Shown: positions 7,118-15,342 of the stretch, one piece after another | How positions within the stretch are numbered: the first letter of the stretch is position 1 | How the letters are laid out: every line of letters starts with the position of its first letter | NCBI GenBank assembly: GCA_034189755.1 | Contig: JAXIHJ010000131.1 | Location: 1 to 21,197 of the forward strand | From: JAXIHJ01 sp034189755 | Lineage (GTDB): Bacteria; Planctomycetota; Phycisphaerae; SM23-33 | Direction: 5' to 3' | DNA length: 21,197 nt | Program-made: the position numbers and the translations under genes | Notes under the pieces: model-generated | Database searches by the model: none | Told to the model about the DNA's origin: nothing | What the model saw: only the letters and a program-made list of their open reading frames with translations

Positions 7118-9025
7118 GTGCACCACGACTTCGACATTATCGTCATAGGCGGCGGGCATGCCGGCGTCGAGGCTGCCTTGGCGGCGGCCAAGCTGGGGGC
7201 GAAGACCGCACTGGTAACACTGAGGCCGGATACCACCGCGCAGATGTCCTGCAACCCGGCTGTCGGCGGCGTCGGCAAGGGGCAGATCGTCCGCGAGATC
7301 GACGCGCTGGGAGGCCTGATGGGCCTGGCGGCCGACGCGACGGGCATACAGTTCCGCATGCTCAACCGCTCCAAGGGCCCGGCCGTCTGGGGTCCTCGCT
7401 GCCAGGTCGACCGCCACGCCTACGCCGCATGGGTGCAAGATACACTCGCCCAAACGCCTAATCTCACCATTATTGCAGGCGAGGCAACGGGAATCCTCAC
7501 CGAAAACAACCGCGTGGTGGGTGTGCATGCCGTCCCAGTGGATATCGAAACCGAACCGACTAGCCGCGAGCGCAAGCGAGCGGGCAATTCCCAATTTCCA
7601 ATTTCCAATTTCCAATTGTCTTGCCGCGCGGCGATTGTTACGAGCGGTACGTTCCTCAACGGCCTGATGCACCTGGGCGAACGGACCTGGCCGGGCGGGC
7701 GCTACGACGAGCCGTCGGCAGCTCACCTGAGTGATTCGCTCCGGCGGCTGGGTTTCGAACTGGGCCGGCTCAAGACCGGCACGTGTCCGCGCCTGGCGGC
7801 TGAAACCATCGACTACGACCAGTGCACCCGCCAGGACGGCGATAAAATACCGGTGCCTTTTTCGTTCATGAACGAAACGCTCGACGTGCGGCAGGAACCC
7901 TGCTGGCTGACCACTACCACGCCGGAAATCCACGACCTTGTCAGGGCCAACCTCCACCGGGCGCCGATGTACAGCGGGCAGATTCAATCTGTCGGCCCGC
8001 GGTACTGCCCCTCATTCGAGGCGAAGGTCGTAAAGTTCCCCGAAAAGCGCCGCCATCAGGTCTTCCTCGAACCGGAAGGCCGACAGACCAACTGGGTCTA
8101 CGCCAACGGCATACCCACGTCGCTGCCGGTGGACGTACAGGATGTTCTCGTCCATCACATCCCGGGCCTGCAAAGCGCCCAGGTCCTTCGCTGGGGTTAC
8201 GCTATCGAATACGATTACGCCCCGCCCACACAACTCAAGGCGACGCTGGAGACAAAGCTCGTCACCGGGCTGTATCTGGCCGGGCAGATTAACGGCACGA
8301 CCGGCTACGAGGAAGCCGCCGGACAGGGCATCGTCGCCGGCGTCAACGCAGCGATGCAACTTCAACGCCGTCGGCCGCTTGTCCTGCGGCGCGACCAGGC
8401 CTATATCGGCGTCATGATTGACGACCTCGTCACCAAAGGCGTCTCCGAGCCGTACCGCATGTTCACCAGCCGGGCCGAACACCGCCTCAGTCTGCGGGCC
8501 GACAACGCCGACCGCCGCCTGACCGCAATCGCCGAGCAGATCGGCTTGGCCGACGAGGAACGCCAACAGAAACTCAAAACCAAAAATCAAACCATCGACC
8601 GGGCCAAGGCCCTCCTGCCACGGATACGCACGGACGGAAAAACGCTTTGGGCACAGCTCCAACGGCCGGGAACATCCGTCGATCATGTCATTCACTCAGC
8701 CGGTAAGGCAGGCGAAGAATTGCTTCAACTCTATCGTCTATGCCCCCAGGCCGTAGAATCGCTTGCAATCGACGCTCGATACGCCGGCTATCTTGCCAAA
8801 GAGCAGGATGCCCTGCGCCAAAGGCGAAAAATGGAAAACCGGCGCATCCCGGATGCGATCGACTACACCACCATCACACACCTGCGACATGAAGCCCGCG
8901 AAAAGCTCCAGCATATCCGCCCGCGCAGCCTCGGCCAGGCCTCGCGCATCAGCGGCCTGACGCCAGCAGACGTTACCGTCCTGGCTGTTCACCTCACCGC
9001 GCTCGACCGGCTCGCCAAGACGTAA
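7118..9025 (+). CDS. mnmG: tRNA U34 carboxymethylaminomethyl-modifying enzyme MnmG
   Basis: 635 aa FAD protein that, with MnmE, modifies the wobble uridine of several tRNAs. The FAD-binding GGGHAGVEAA motif is at residues 11-20. The family blocks SCNPAVGGVGKGQIVREIDALGG (in parts, about 44-66), RLKTGTCPR, GYEEAAGQG and PYRMFTSRAEHRL are all present, as is the C-terminal MnmE- and tRNA-binding helical domain. Start is GTG 7118 because the FAD fold begins almost at once. About 20 residues (149-167) are encoded by a repeat sequence inserted in frame within the dinucleotide-binding region, at a point where family members have a short turn. mnmE is not in the window. Confidence 0.95.
   Translation: MHHDFDIIVIGGGHAGVEAALAAAKLGAKTALVTLRPDTTAQMSCNPAVGGVGKGQIVREIDALGGLMGLAADATGIQFRMLNRSKGPAVWGPRCQVDRHAYAAWVQDTLAQTPNLTIIAGEATGILTENNRVVGVHAVPVDIETEPTSRERKRAGNSQFPISNFQLSCRAAIVTSGTFLNGLMHLGERTWPGGRYDEPSAAHLSDSLRRLGFELGRLKTGTCPRLAAETIDYDQCTRQDGDKIPVPFSFMNETLDVRQEPCWLTTTTPEIHDLVRANLHRAPMYSGQIQSVGPRYCPSFEAKVVKFPEKRRHQVFLEPEGRQTNWVYANGIPTSLPVDVQDVLVHHIPGLQSAQVLRWGYAIEYDYAPPTQLKATLETKLVTGLYLAGQINGTTGYEEAAGQGIVAGVNAAMQLQRRRPLVLRRDQAYIGVMIDDLVTKGVSEPYRMFTSRAEHRLSLRADNADRRLTAIAEQIGLADEERQQKLKTKNQTIDRAKALLPRIRTDGKTLWAQLQRPGTSVDHVIHSAGKAGEELLQLYRLCPQAVESLAIDARYAGYLAKEQDALRQRRKMENRRIPDAIDYTTITHLRHEAREKLQHIRPRSLGQASRISGLTPADVTVLAVHLTALDRLAKT
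7564..7618 (+). repeat. in-frame repeat inside mnmG: GCAA-loop hairpin + 4x CCAATTT
   Basis: 7564-7583 folds as a hairpin with outer CCGC/GCGG, two G-A mismatches, inner GC/GC and a GCAA tetraloop. 7591-7618 is four tandem copies of a 7-bp unit, CCAATTT (last copy CCAATTG), preceded by a partial copy. Both parts are translated as SRERKRAG and NSQFPISNFQL without breaking the frame. Confidence 0.85.
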
Positions 9026-9307
9026 CATACCTGAAACCACATCAAAAGCGAGGTGGTAAAATAGGCAAGACAAAAACCATAGAGAATATGCTCGTCTATA
9101 AAAAAGGACACGGAATCCGATATTTTTCTGAGCTTGATGCGTGCCTGTCCCTAACAGTTTTTAGTTAGGTCGGTTACCGAAAACCCGAATTATCACATTC
9201 TCTAAAGGCTTGTGGTTCAATAAGTCGATACCGTGGAAAAGCGTGCGGTTATAGTACCGCCTGCAATAGGATGCGAGCGGTTTGGGCTTTAGAGAGAGCT
9301 TAGCAAA
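9026..9307. other. intergenic leader region before flgM
   Basis: 282 bases without a credible gene. It holds stems CCTAAC/GTTAGG (9150-9155 with 9164-9169), TCGG/CCGA (9170-9173 with 9177-9180) and GCGGT/ACCGC (9245-9249 with 9256-9260). TAAAG (9204-9208) and GTCGATAC (9225-9232) resemble the two boxes of a sigma-28 promoter, but their spacing is 17 instead of 15 after TAAA. No c-di-GMP riboswitch core was found. Confidence 0.35.
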
Positions 9308-9592
9308 ATGACTGACTTACATGGTATTCAACCTGCAATGGCGCCAAATGCTGTCGAAGCTGCAAATCCAATGCTTCCCAGCAGTGCGCCGAATGAGGCT
9401 TCCGGGATTTCCGACGTCGTCGAAATTTCCGCCGCAGCCAAATTGGCAGCCAAAGTAGCGGAGATTCCTGACGTTCGTGTGCAACTCGTCGAAACCATCA
9501 AGGCTGAAATAGCCGCCGGGGTCTACGAAACGCCTGAGCGGCTTGATATTGCCGTGGCCAGGCTCACGGAAGAGCTGTTCGGTGGTACGTAA
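9308..9592 (+). CDS. flgM: FlgM-like anti-sigma-28 factor
   Basis: 94 aa. The N-terminal third is low in structure (Ala/Pro/Asn rich), as is usual for FlgM. From about residue 33 the family pattern is clear: DVVEISAAAKLAAK, then IPDVRVQLVETIKAEIAAG and YETPERLDIAVARLTEEL, the helices that hold the flagellar sigma factor (FliA, sigma-28). The role is to block late flagellar transcription until the hook is complete. A GAGAGAG purine run precedes the ATG. No other flagellar gene is in the window, but a phosphorelay operon follows. A strong terminator ends the unit, so it is monocistronic unless transcribed from mnmG. Confidence 0.85.
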   Translation: MTDLHGIQPAMAPNAVEAANPMLPSSAPNEASGISDVVEISAAAKLAAKVAEIPDVRVQLVETIKAEIAAGVYETPERLDIAVARLTEELFGGT

Positions 9593-9621
9593 AAACCGGT
9601 TTGCCTAAACCGGGTTGCCCT

Positions 9622-9652
9622 CGGGCACGGATGGATCCGTGCCCGTTTTTTT
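9622..9652 (+). terminator. Rho-independent terminator after flgM
   Basis: CGGGCACGGAT pairs with ATCCGTGCCCG (9622-9632 with 9635-9645) and is followed by seven T. A smaller CCGGTTT/AAACCGG stem lies just before it. This is textbook form and separates flgM from the signalling operon. Confidence 0.92.
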
Positions 9653-9789
9653 GCGCGGACGCCCATTTTGAGGTAGCCTTACCCCCTGACTGCGCGTTAA
9701 AATACATAGACTTGAGAAAATGTAACGTCTGGGCAAATTAAGTCTCTGGCTGTTATGGACGATTCTGAAAGAGGCTAGAGCGTCGCAAT

Positions 9790-9806
9790 TGGAACACCGG
9801 GTTCCA
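9790..9806. promoter_or_regulatory. inverted repeat, possible operator upstream of the HTH-receiver gene
   Basis: TGGAAC (9790-9795) and GTTCCA (9801-9806) form a perfect 6-bp inverted repeat with a 5-base centre, 55 bases before the start of a gene that encodes a DNA-binding regulator. Autoregulation is an inference only. Confidence 0.3.
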
Positions 9807-9860
9807 GATGGAGCTTGGCTCTCAGACGGCATATAGCGGACGTATTTAGGAGAACCAACC

Positions 9861-10430
9861 GTGCGACACAAGGCGGTTTACACCACAGGTCAAGCGGCGG
9901 AGGTCTGCAAGCTTTCGCAGCAGACGATTATTCGCTGTTTCGACAACGGTCAGCTTCAGGGCTTTCGCGTGCCAGGCAGCAAGTTTCGCCGCATCCCACG
10001 GGCATCGCTGATCAAGTTTCTGAAGGAAAACAACATTCCAATGGATTCGCTTGACAGCGACAGCATTCGCGTTCTGGTGGTGGACGACGACCCGGAGATT
10101 GTCGAGTTGTTTGTGGACGTGCTGCAAGGTGACGGACGATTCGAGGTTGCAACAGCGCAAACCGGCTACGACGCCGGGGTCCTGACCCAACAGTTCCACC
10201 CGGATGCCGTCGTGCTGGATTACATGCTGCCTGATATCAATGGTAACATCGTGTGCAGGACAATACGGGATAACCCGGACCTGTCTCGTATCAAGATTTT
10301 GATCATCTCCGGCGTGGTAAATCCATCGGAGATCGACCAACTCATGGAGGCAGGGGCGGACGAGTTCATCAAGAAGCCGTTCAACATCGAAAACGTAGTG
10401 GCTCGAATCGTTGAACTGGTCAAAGCTTGA
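9861..10430 (+). CDS. response regulator with N-terminal excisionase-type HTH
   Basis: 189 aa. Residues about 5-56 form a winged HTH of the excisionase/MerR-like type (TTGQAAEVCKLSQQTI, then FRVPGSKFRRIPRASLIKFL). Residues about 69-188 form a receiver domain with the acidic pocket D75-D77, phospho-acceptor D120 (VVLDYMLPD), the Ser of IISG and K172 (KKPF). The DNA-binding domain stands before the receiver, the reverse of most response regulators. Start GTG 9861 follows TAGGAG. It heads an operon with the kinase, whose frame begins at its 3' end. DNA targets are unknown; flgM and itself are the obvious candidates by position. Confidence 0.88.
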   Translation: MRHKAVYTTGQAAEVCKLSQQTIIRCFDNGQLQGFRVPGSKFRRIPRASLIKFLKENNIPMDSLDSDSIRVLVVDDDPEIVELFVDVLQGDGRFEVATAQTGYDAGVLTQQFHPDAVVLDYMLPDINGNIVCRTIRDNPDLSRIKILIISGVVNPSEIDQLMEAGADEFIKKPFNIENVVARIVELVKA

Positions 10431-10455
10431 GGGCGCCGACGTACTTGTCATTATC

Positions 10456-12747
10456 GTGGGCGAAAGAGTCAAACAACGTGGCACGCTGCGCGAAAAGCTG
10501 ACTGCCGGCCGGCTTGATCTGATACTTCGCGAGCTTGATGGGCTGCCGATGCTACCGGCCGTTGCCGCTAGTTTGCGGAAACTGATTGTCGCGTCCAAGG
10601 CCGGACAGTCCGATCCCGGCTCCACCGAGGAGCACTTTCTCCTGTTGATTGGCTCGGACCCTGCCCTGACGGCGAAGCTTCTGTCGATGGCCAATCGCAT
10701 CCGGCCGGGCGGTGCGCGCACGGCTGTCCAGGCGGCACAGCTTCTGGGCTTTGAGGTTGTGCGGTCGGCGGCGCTGGCTGCCAGGACCGCTGGCCGGCCG
10801 GAACGCAACGACGAATGGGACGAGATAAGCTTCTGGAGACACTGCTTGGCTGTGGCGCTGGCGGCTGAGAGTATCACCGAAGCACTCAAGCTGCCCGTCG
10901 AGCCGGCGGAAGTGTTCACCTGCGGGTTGCTGCACGATTTGGGGAAGCTTGTCCTCCGGCATTGTATGCCCAAGACATACCGCAGGGCATTGCAGGCCGC
11001 CAAAATGCACCACGGCGACTTTGCCGACTACGAGCGGCAGGTCATCGGCCTGGACCACGCGGTGGCTGGCCGGCGGCTGGCCGAGCTGTGGCGCCTGCCT
11101 GAAACTATCCAGCAGGTCATTTGGTTGCACCATCAGCCCATTGAGGCGATTCCGCCGTCTCTGGCCGACAGGCCGCTGATCAGCGTGATAGGGCTGGCTG
11201 ATATGATCGCCCGTCAGCAGCGGTTGGGACTTTCCACCGATGGCGGTTCCGGCCAAAGCGTCAAGCAACTGGCGGGCCAGATCGGTCTGGATGCCAAGGC
11301 CCTGACGAAAATCGCCGAGAACCTCCCGGCGAGACTCGAACAGCATTGCAGGCGGCTTGGCCTGGAACAAATCGACAACGGTTCGCCTGATGCCGATGCG
11401 CTGGCTGACGCCAATGCCGAATTGGGCAGGCTGAATGAACAGCTTTGCCTTCGGGCTGAAATACTCGCCGGCCATGCGCAGGCCCTTCAGCACCTCATCG
11501 ATTTCACCACAGCTCTGACACCGGAGGCGACCGTCTCGGAAGTGCTGCTCCGCATTGCCAACACGGTGGCTGCGGCCTGCGGTGTGCAGCCTTCAGCGGC
11601 ATCGCCGGTGGTGGCGTATTCGATTGACCGGGAAAATAACAAGCTGTTAGCTATCTGCCAACACGGCGACGCCGAGTCTCTGTGGCGGACGTTTCCGGTC
11701 TCGGCGCAGTTCGATCCAAGCCGGTCGGCCCAGGCGGGGCCGGCTGCTGAAGCCATCGCATCTGTCCTGGCTCATCCGGAAGATCTCGCCGACTGGCTGG
11801 AACCGGCTTCCTGTATGCACCAACCGCTGATCTGCAACAAACGATGGATTGGCGGCGCAATCTACCCACGACCCGAACACTCCAACGCCGAACGGGTAAT
11901 TGAGTCTCTGGCTGCCGGAGCCGTAGCGATGACGCTTGGGTTTGCGCAGGGCCGCAGCCGGGCCGTACAGCTTAGCGAGCAGTTGGCCGGTGCTACTGAG
12001 GTACTGGCCAAAACACAGAAGGCCCTCACCGAAGCCAAAGCCATCTCAGCCGTCGGAGAGATGGCCGCCGGGGCGGCACATGAACTGAACAATCCCTTGG
12101 CATTGATCTCCGGGCGGGCACAGCTCATGCGGGAAAAGGCCTCTACCGACCAAGATCGCAAGACCTGGCAACAGATTGCTGATCAGGCCCAGCAGGTCAG
12201 CGATATCGTCTCCGAACTAATGTCGTTTGCCCATCCGCCTGAGCCGAAGGCCGCCGCCCTGAACGTCAGAGAACTGCTGAAGCGCGTAGCGGAGGAGTTT
12301 TCCGTTTCCAGCCATCCTAAAGCCGCGGCTGTGCGTGTCGATATAAAGGTAGGAAAGCGATTGCCGTCTGTGTTGGTCGACGCCGCACAAATTCAGGCGG
12401 TCTTGCTGGAGTTAATGAACAACGCCGCCACGGCTGCGACGTCTGAGCCGCAGATTTGCCTCTCGGCCCGGTCCGACGAGGTCGGCCGGACGGTGCTTTT
12501 GTCGGTCCAGGACGGAGGTCCCGGCATGGATTCGCACACGCGCGACAATGCGTTTACGCCGTTTTTCTCAGCCCAGGAGGCTGGGCGTCGCCGTGGTTTG
12601 GGCCTGTCGAAGGCCAAGAGAACCGTCGAGACCAACGGTGGGCGAATCTGGATCGACTCCCGGACGGATGAGGGCACCACCGTGCATATTCAGTTGCCTG
12701 CCGCCAAGGCCGAACCCACAAACCCGGAGGATGCAAATGCCCATTAG
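10456..12747 (+). CDS. HDOD - GAF-like - HisKA - HATPase hybrid sensor kinase
   Basis: About 763 aa, no membrane segment, so a cytosolic sensor. Residues about 20-235 are an HDOD domain (LPMLPAVAASLRKLI; GLLHDLGKLVL with H160-D161 retained). A helical linker (about 315-345) leads to a GAF-like region (about 350-500). The HisKA H-box is GAAHELNNPLAL with His542, and the ATPase domain shows the N box (LLELMNNA, about 650), DGGPGM and GLGLSKAKRTVETNGG. The start is uncertain. GTG 10456 is used because it lies after the upstream stop and close to the first domain. A TTG at 10411 would overlap the upstream gene by 20 bp. The next gene overlaps its end by 11 bp. The signal sensed is unknown. Confidence 0.88.
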   Translation: MGERVKQRGTLREKLTAGRLDLILRELDGLPMLPAVAASLRKLIVASKAGQSDPGSTEEHFLLLIGSDPALTAKLLSMANRIRPGGARTAVQAAQLLGFEVVRSAALAARTAGRPERNDEWDEISFWRHCLAVALAAESITEALKLPVEPAEVFTCGLLHDLGKLVLRHCMPKTYRRALQAAKMHHGDFADYERQVIGLDHAVAGRRLAELWRLPETIQQVIWLHHQPIEAIPPSLADRPLISVIGLADMIARQQRLGLSTDGGSGQSVKQLAGQIGLDAKALTKIAENLPARLEQHCRRLGLEQIDNGSPDADALADANAELGRLNEQLCLRAEILAGHAQALQHLIDFTTALTPEATVSEVLLRIANTVAAACGVQPSAASPVVAYSIDRENNKLLAICQHGDAESLWRTFPVSAQFDPSRSAQAGPAAEAIASVLAHPEDLADWLEPASCMHQPLICNKRWIGGAIYPRPEHSNAERVIESLAAGAVAMTLGFAQGRSRAVQLSEQLAGATEVLAKTQKALTEAKAISAVGEMAAGAAHELNNPLALISGRAQLMREKASTDQDRKTWQQIADQAQQVSDIVSELMSFAHPPEPKAAALNVRELLKRVAEEFSVSSHPKAAAVRVDIKVGKRLPSVLVDAAQIQAVLLELMNNAATAATSEPQICLSARSDEVGRTVLLSVQDGGPGMDSHTRDNAFTPFFSAQEAGRRRGLGLSKAKRTVETNGGRIWIDSRTDEGTTVHIQLPAAKAEPTNPEDANAH

Positions 12748-13735
12748 TCAAGCCGCACGCGTGTTGGTCGTGGATGACGAGCCGGAACTGCGCGAACTGC
12801 TGAGCGACACGCTAAGCTCTCCGCAGTTGCAGGTCAGCGTCGCCGGCAGCGGCCAAGAGGCTATCGACCTGGCCTCTGCCCAGCAGCCGGACCTGCTTGT
12901 AACCGACGTTCACCTGGGAGACTGCTCCGGGCTGGAGGTTATCGACCGGCTTCGCTCATTTGCCGGCGACCTACCGGCGGTGGTGATAACCGGCTACGGC
13001 GACCCGGCCGTCCTGACCGAAGCTTCCCGCCGGCACCCTGTGGAACTTATGACCAAGCCGCTCGACCTGGACCGTCTGCGCGCGACAATCCACCAGGAGT
13101 TGGACCGGCGGTCCGAGTCGGACCATCTTCGCCGGCGAACAATTCGTCTGCGGCGCCTAGCCAAGCGCATTAACCACCAGCGCAAGGACGCCCAGTACAA
13201 GCTTGAAACCACCTGCGCCGCCCTCTCGGATGCCTACCGCAACCTCAGCGGCCAAATCGGGGCATACAAGGTCGTCATCGACTACCAGCGCGATCTGCTG
13301 ACCACCAAGAACGATGACGACGTGTTTCGAACGCTGTTTCGCCTGTTCGTCCGGCGTTCCGGGCCGGTGTTCGGCGTCGCAATGGTCTGCGACTCCAACG
13401 CCGACCTGCAAATTACCGGGCGATTCGGGGTGCCGGTTCCGGACGGTCCGAACTTCTGCAGCCAGATTGCACAGCCGGTTGTCGATGCGGTTCTGGCCAA
13501 TCCGCAATGCATGTTGATCGACGCCGGCGAGGAGGCTGACGCGTTTGAAAATTCCATCCGTCGATATCTGGTAGGCGTGAGCATACTGGCCGTCCCGCTG
13601 ATACCCGCACCGGGCGAGATGATCGGACTGGTTGCACTTTACCGAAAAGGTGAACAGCCCTTCCTCGATACCGACGTGGCCCTGGCGGAAATGATCGCCT
13701 CGTCCACGGCAACTACCATCCGGCGGAACGATTGA
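12737..13735 (+). CDS. response regulator: receiver + coiled linker + GAF-like domain
   Basis: 332 aa. The receiver (about 8-122) has the acidic pair in VVDDEPEL, phospho-acceptor D57 (LLVTDVHL), Thr in VITGYG and Lys in MTKPLD. An Arg/Lys-rich helical stretch (about 122-190) leads to a C-terminal domain that looks GAF-like (about 190-325), with no HTH, GGDEF or other output seen. Start ATG 12737 is chosen over ATG 12731 because GGAGG ends six bases before it. It overlaps the kinase gene, so the two are probably co-translated and act as a pair. Output may be through protein contact or ligand binding; this is inference. Confidence 0.85.
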   Translation: MPISQAARVLVVDDEPELRELLSDTLSSPQLQVSVAGSGQEAIDLASAQQPDLLVTDVHLGDCSGLEVIDRLRSFAGDLPAVVITGYGDPAVLTEASRRHPVELMTKPLDLDRLRATIHQELDRRSESDHLRRRTIRLRRLAKRINHQRKDAQYKLETTCAALSDAYRNLSGQIGAYKVVIDYQRDLLTTKNDDDVFRTLFRLFVRRSGPVFGVAMVCDSNADLQITGRFGVPVPDGPNFCSQIAQPVVDAVLANPQCMLIDAGEEADAFENSIRRYLVGVSILAVPLIPAPGEMIGLVALYRKGEQPFLDTDVALAEMIASSTATTIRRND

Positions 13736-13785
13736 CCCCCCGAATTAAACCGCCGTTCCAGTAAACAGTCTTCGGTTGCCGGTTC

Positions 13786-15210
13786 TCAGTACCGATAGTG
13801 CTCCGGCTTGAAAGGCCCGTCAATGGGCACGCCGATGTAATCGGACTGCTGCTGTGTCATTTTTGTCAGCTTTACGCCAAGCTTCCCAAGGTGTAGGCGG
13901 GCTACTTCTTCGTCCAGCTTTTTGCTGAGCGTGTAAACACCGACGGGCCTGGTATCCCTCCACAGGTCGATCTGTGCCAGCGTTTGGTTGGTGAACGAGT
14001 TGCTCATCACGAAACTTGGGTGCCCCATCGCGCAGCCGAGGTTAACCAGTCGGCCCTCGGCAAGCAGGAAGACGGAATGGCCGTCCGGGAAGGTATACAT
14101 GTCTACTTGCGGCTTGATGTTGGTCTTTCTGACTCCCGGAAATTCGTTGAGGCGATCCACCTGAATTTCATTGTCGAAGTGTCCGATGTTGCAGATGATG
14201 GCCTGGTCTTTCATCTTCGATGTGTGTTCAGCCGTAATTACGTCGCAGTTGCCGGTGGCAGTGACGTAGATGTCTGCATACGGCAGCGCGTCTTCGACAG
14301 TGGCGACTTTGTATCCGGCCATCGCAGCTTGGAGGGCGCAGATCGGGTCGATTTCGGCGATCCAGACCTGTGCACGGTGGTTCCTAAGTGTCTCGGCCGA
14401 ACCTTTGCCCACATCGCCGTAGCCGCATACCAGGGCTATCTTGCCAGCCACCATCACATCGGTGGCCCGCTTGATTCCGTCCACCAGCGACTCCCGGCAG
14501 CCGTAAATGTTGTCAAACTTACTCTTGGTAACCGAGTCATTGACGTTGATCGCCGGGACGAGCAGTTCGTCGCGCTTGTGCATCTGGTACAGCCGGTTGA
14601 CGCCGGTGGTGGTCTCCTCAGAGACGCCTTTCCACTCGGCGGCGATTTTGTGCCAGAACTTCGGGGCTTCGGCCTGCGTCCGTTTGAGCAGATCGTTGAT
14701 GAGCTTCAGTTCCTTGTTGTCGGTCGGCTCGTCGAGCATGGTGGGATCGTCTTCGGCATAGTAACCGCGATGAACCAGCAGCGTCGCATCGCCGCCGTCA
14801 TCGACGATCATGTGCGGGCCTCGGCCGTCGGGAAAGGAGATGGCCCGCTTGGTGTACTGCCAGTACTCTTGCAGGCTTTCGCCTTTATACGCAAAGACCG
14901 GCACACCGGCGGCGGCGATAGCTGCGGCGGCGTGGTCCTGCGTGGAAAAGATGTTGCACGACGCCCAGCGAACCTCAGCACCCAGCTCGACAAGCGTCTC
15001 GATAAGCACGGCCGTCTGGATTGTCATGTGCAGGCTGCCCATAATCCTGGCGCCGGCGAGCGGCTTGTCCTTGGCGTATTTCTCGCGTGTCGCCATCAAT
15101 CCGGGCATCTCGTGCTCGGCGATGGCTATTTCCTTCCGACCGAATTCGGCCAGTGCGATGTCTTTGACCTTGTAATCCGCTTCTGTAATCTTTTTCGTTT
15201 GTACCGTCAT
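13786..15210 (-). CDS. ahcY: S-adenosylhomocysteine hydrolase
   Basis: 474 aa NAD-dependent cytosolic enzyme that splits S-adenosylhomocysteine to adenosine and homocysteine and so relieves inhibition of methyltransferases. Motifs: GSLHMTIQTAVLIETL and DDGGDATLL in the substrate domain, DNIYGCRESL, the NAD loop GYGDVGKGSAE (usual Cys is Ser here), CNIGHFDNEI, and the C-terminal KPEHYRY that reaches the neighbouring subunit. ATG 15210 is preferred; an upstream frame to 15252 adds 14 basic residues of no family likeness. The leader shows no SAH riboswitch consensus. It is 132 bp downstream of trpF on the same strand. Confidence 0.96.
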   Translation of the reverse strand: MTVQTKKITEADYKVKDIALAEFGRKEIAIAEHEMPGLMATREKYAKDKPLAGARIMGSLHMTIQTAVLIETLVELGAEVRWASCNIFSTQDHAAAAIAAAGVPVFAYKGESLQEYWQYTKRAISFPDGRGPHMIVDDGGDATLLVHRGYYAEDDPTMLDEPTDNKELKLINDLLKRTQAEAPKFWHKIAAEWKGVSEETTTGVNRLYQMHKRDELLVPAINVNDSVTKSKFDNIYGCRESLVDGIKRATDVMVAGKIALVCGYGDVGKGSAETLRNHRAQVWIAEIDPICALQAAMAGYKVATVEDALPYADIYVTATGNCDVITAEHTSKMKDQAIICNIGHFDNEIQVDRLNEFPGVRKTNIKPQVDMYTFPDGHSVFLLAEGRLVNLGCAMGHPSFVMSNSFTNQTLAQIDLWRDTRPVGVYTLSKKLDEEVARLHLGKLGVKLTKMTQQQSDYIGVPIDGPFKPEHYRY

Positions 15211-15342
15211 GGTTCCAATAGACCTCTTCCGTGTAGTTTTAACGCAAGGCAAAATTTCTCCGGCAATTGTCTCTTTATTGTTACAGTGAGGGCTTGCGAT
15301 TTCAAATCGGATTTGCCATGCCCCCAGTGTCTAACTGGCCCT

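Noticed and set aside
7591..7618. CRISPR-like array
   Set aside because: Only 7-bp head-to-tail units without spacers, and inside a coding frame.
7085..7987. 300-codon - strand frame opposite mnmG
   Set aside because: Lies across the conserved FAD region of mnmG and has no recognisable domain or start signal.
9026..9307. c-di-GMP riboswitch before flgM
   Set aside because: Several small hairpins occur but no GEMM-type core was found.
9846..11003. 385-codon - strand frame opposite the HTH-receiver and kinase genes
   Set aside because: Mirror of two well-supported genes; composition is typical of a shadow frame.
15211..15342. SAH or SAM riboswitch before ahcY
   Set aside because: The 132-bp leader has some small stems (for example CGATTT/AAATCG) but lacks the conserved cores of known SAH or SAM riboswitches.
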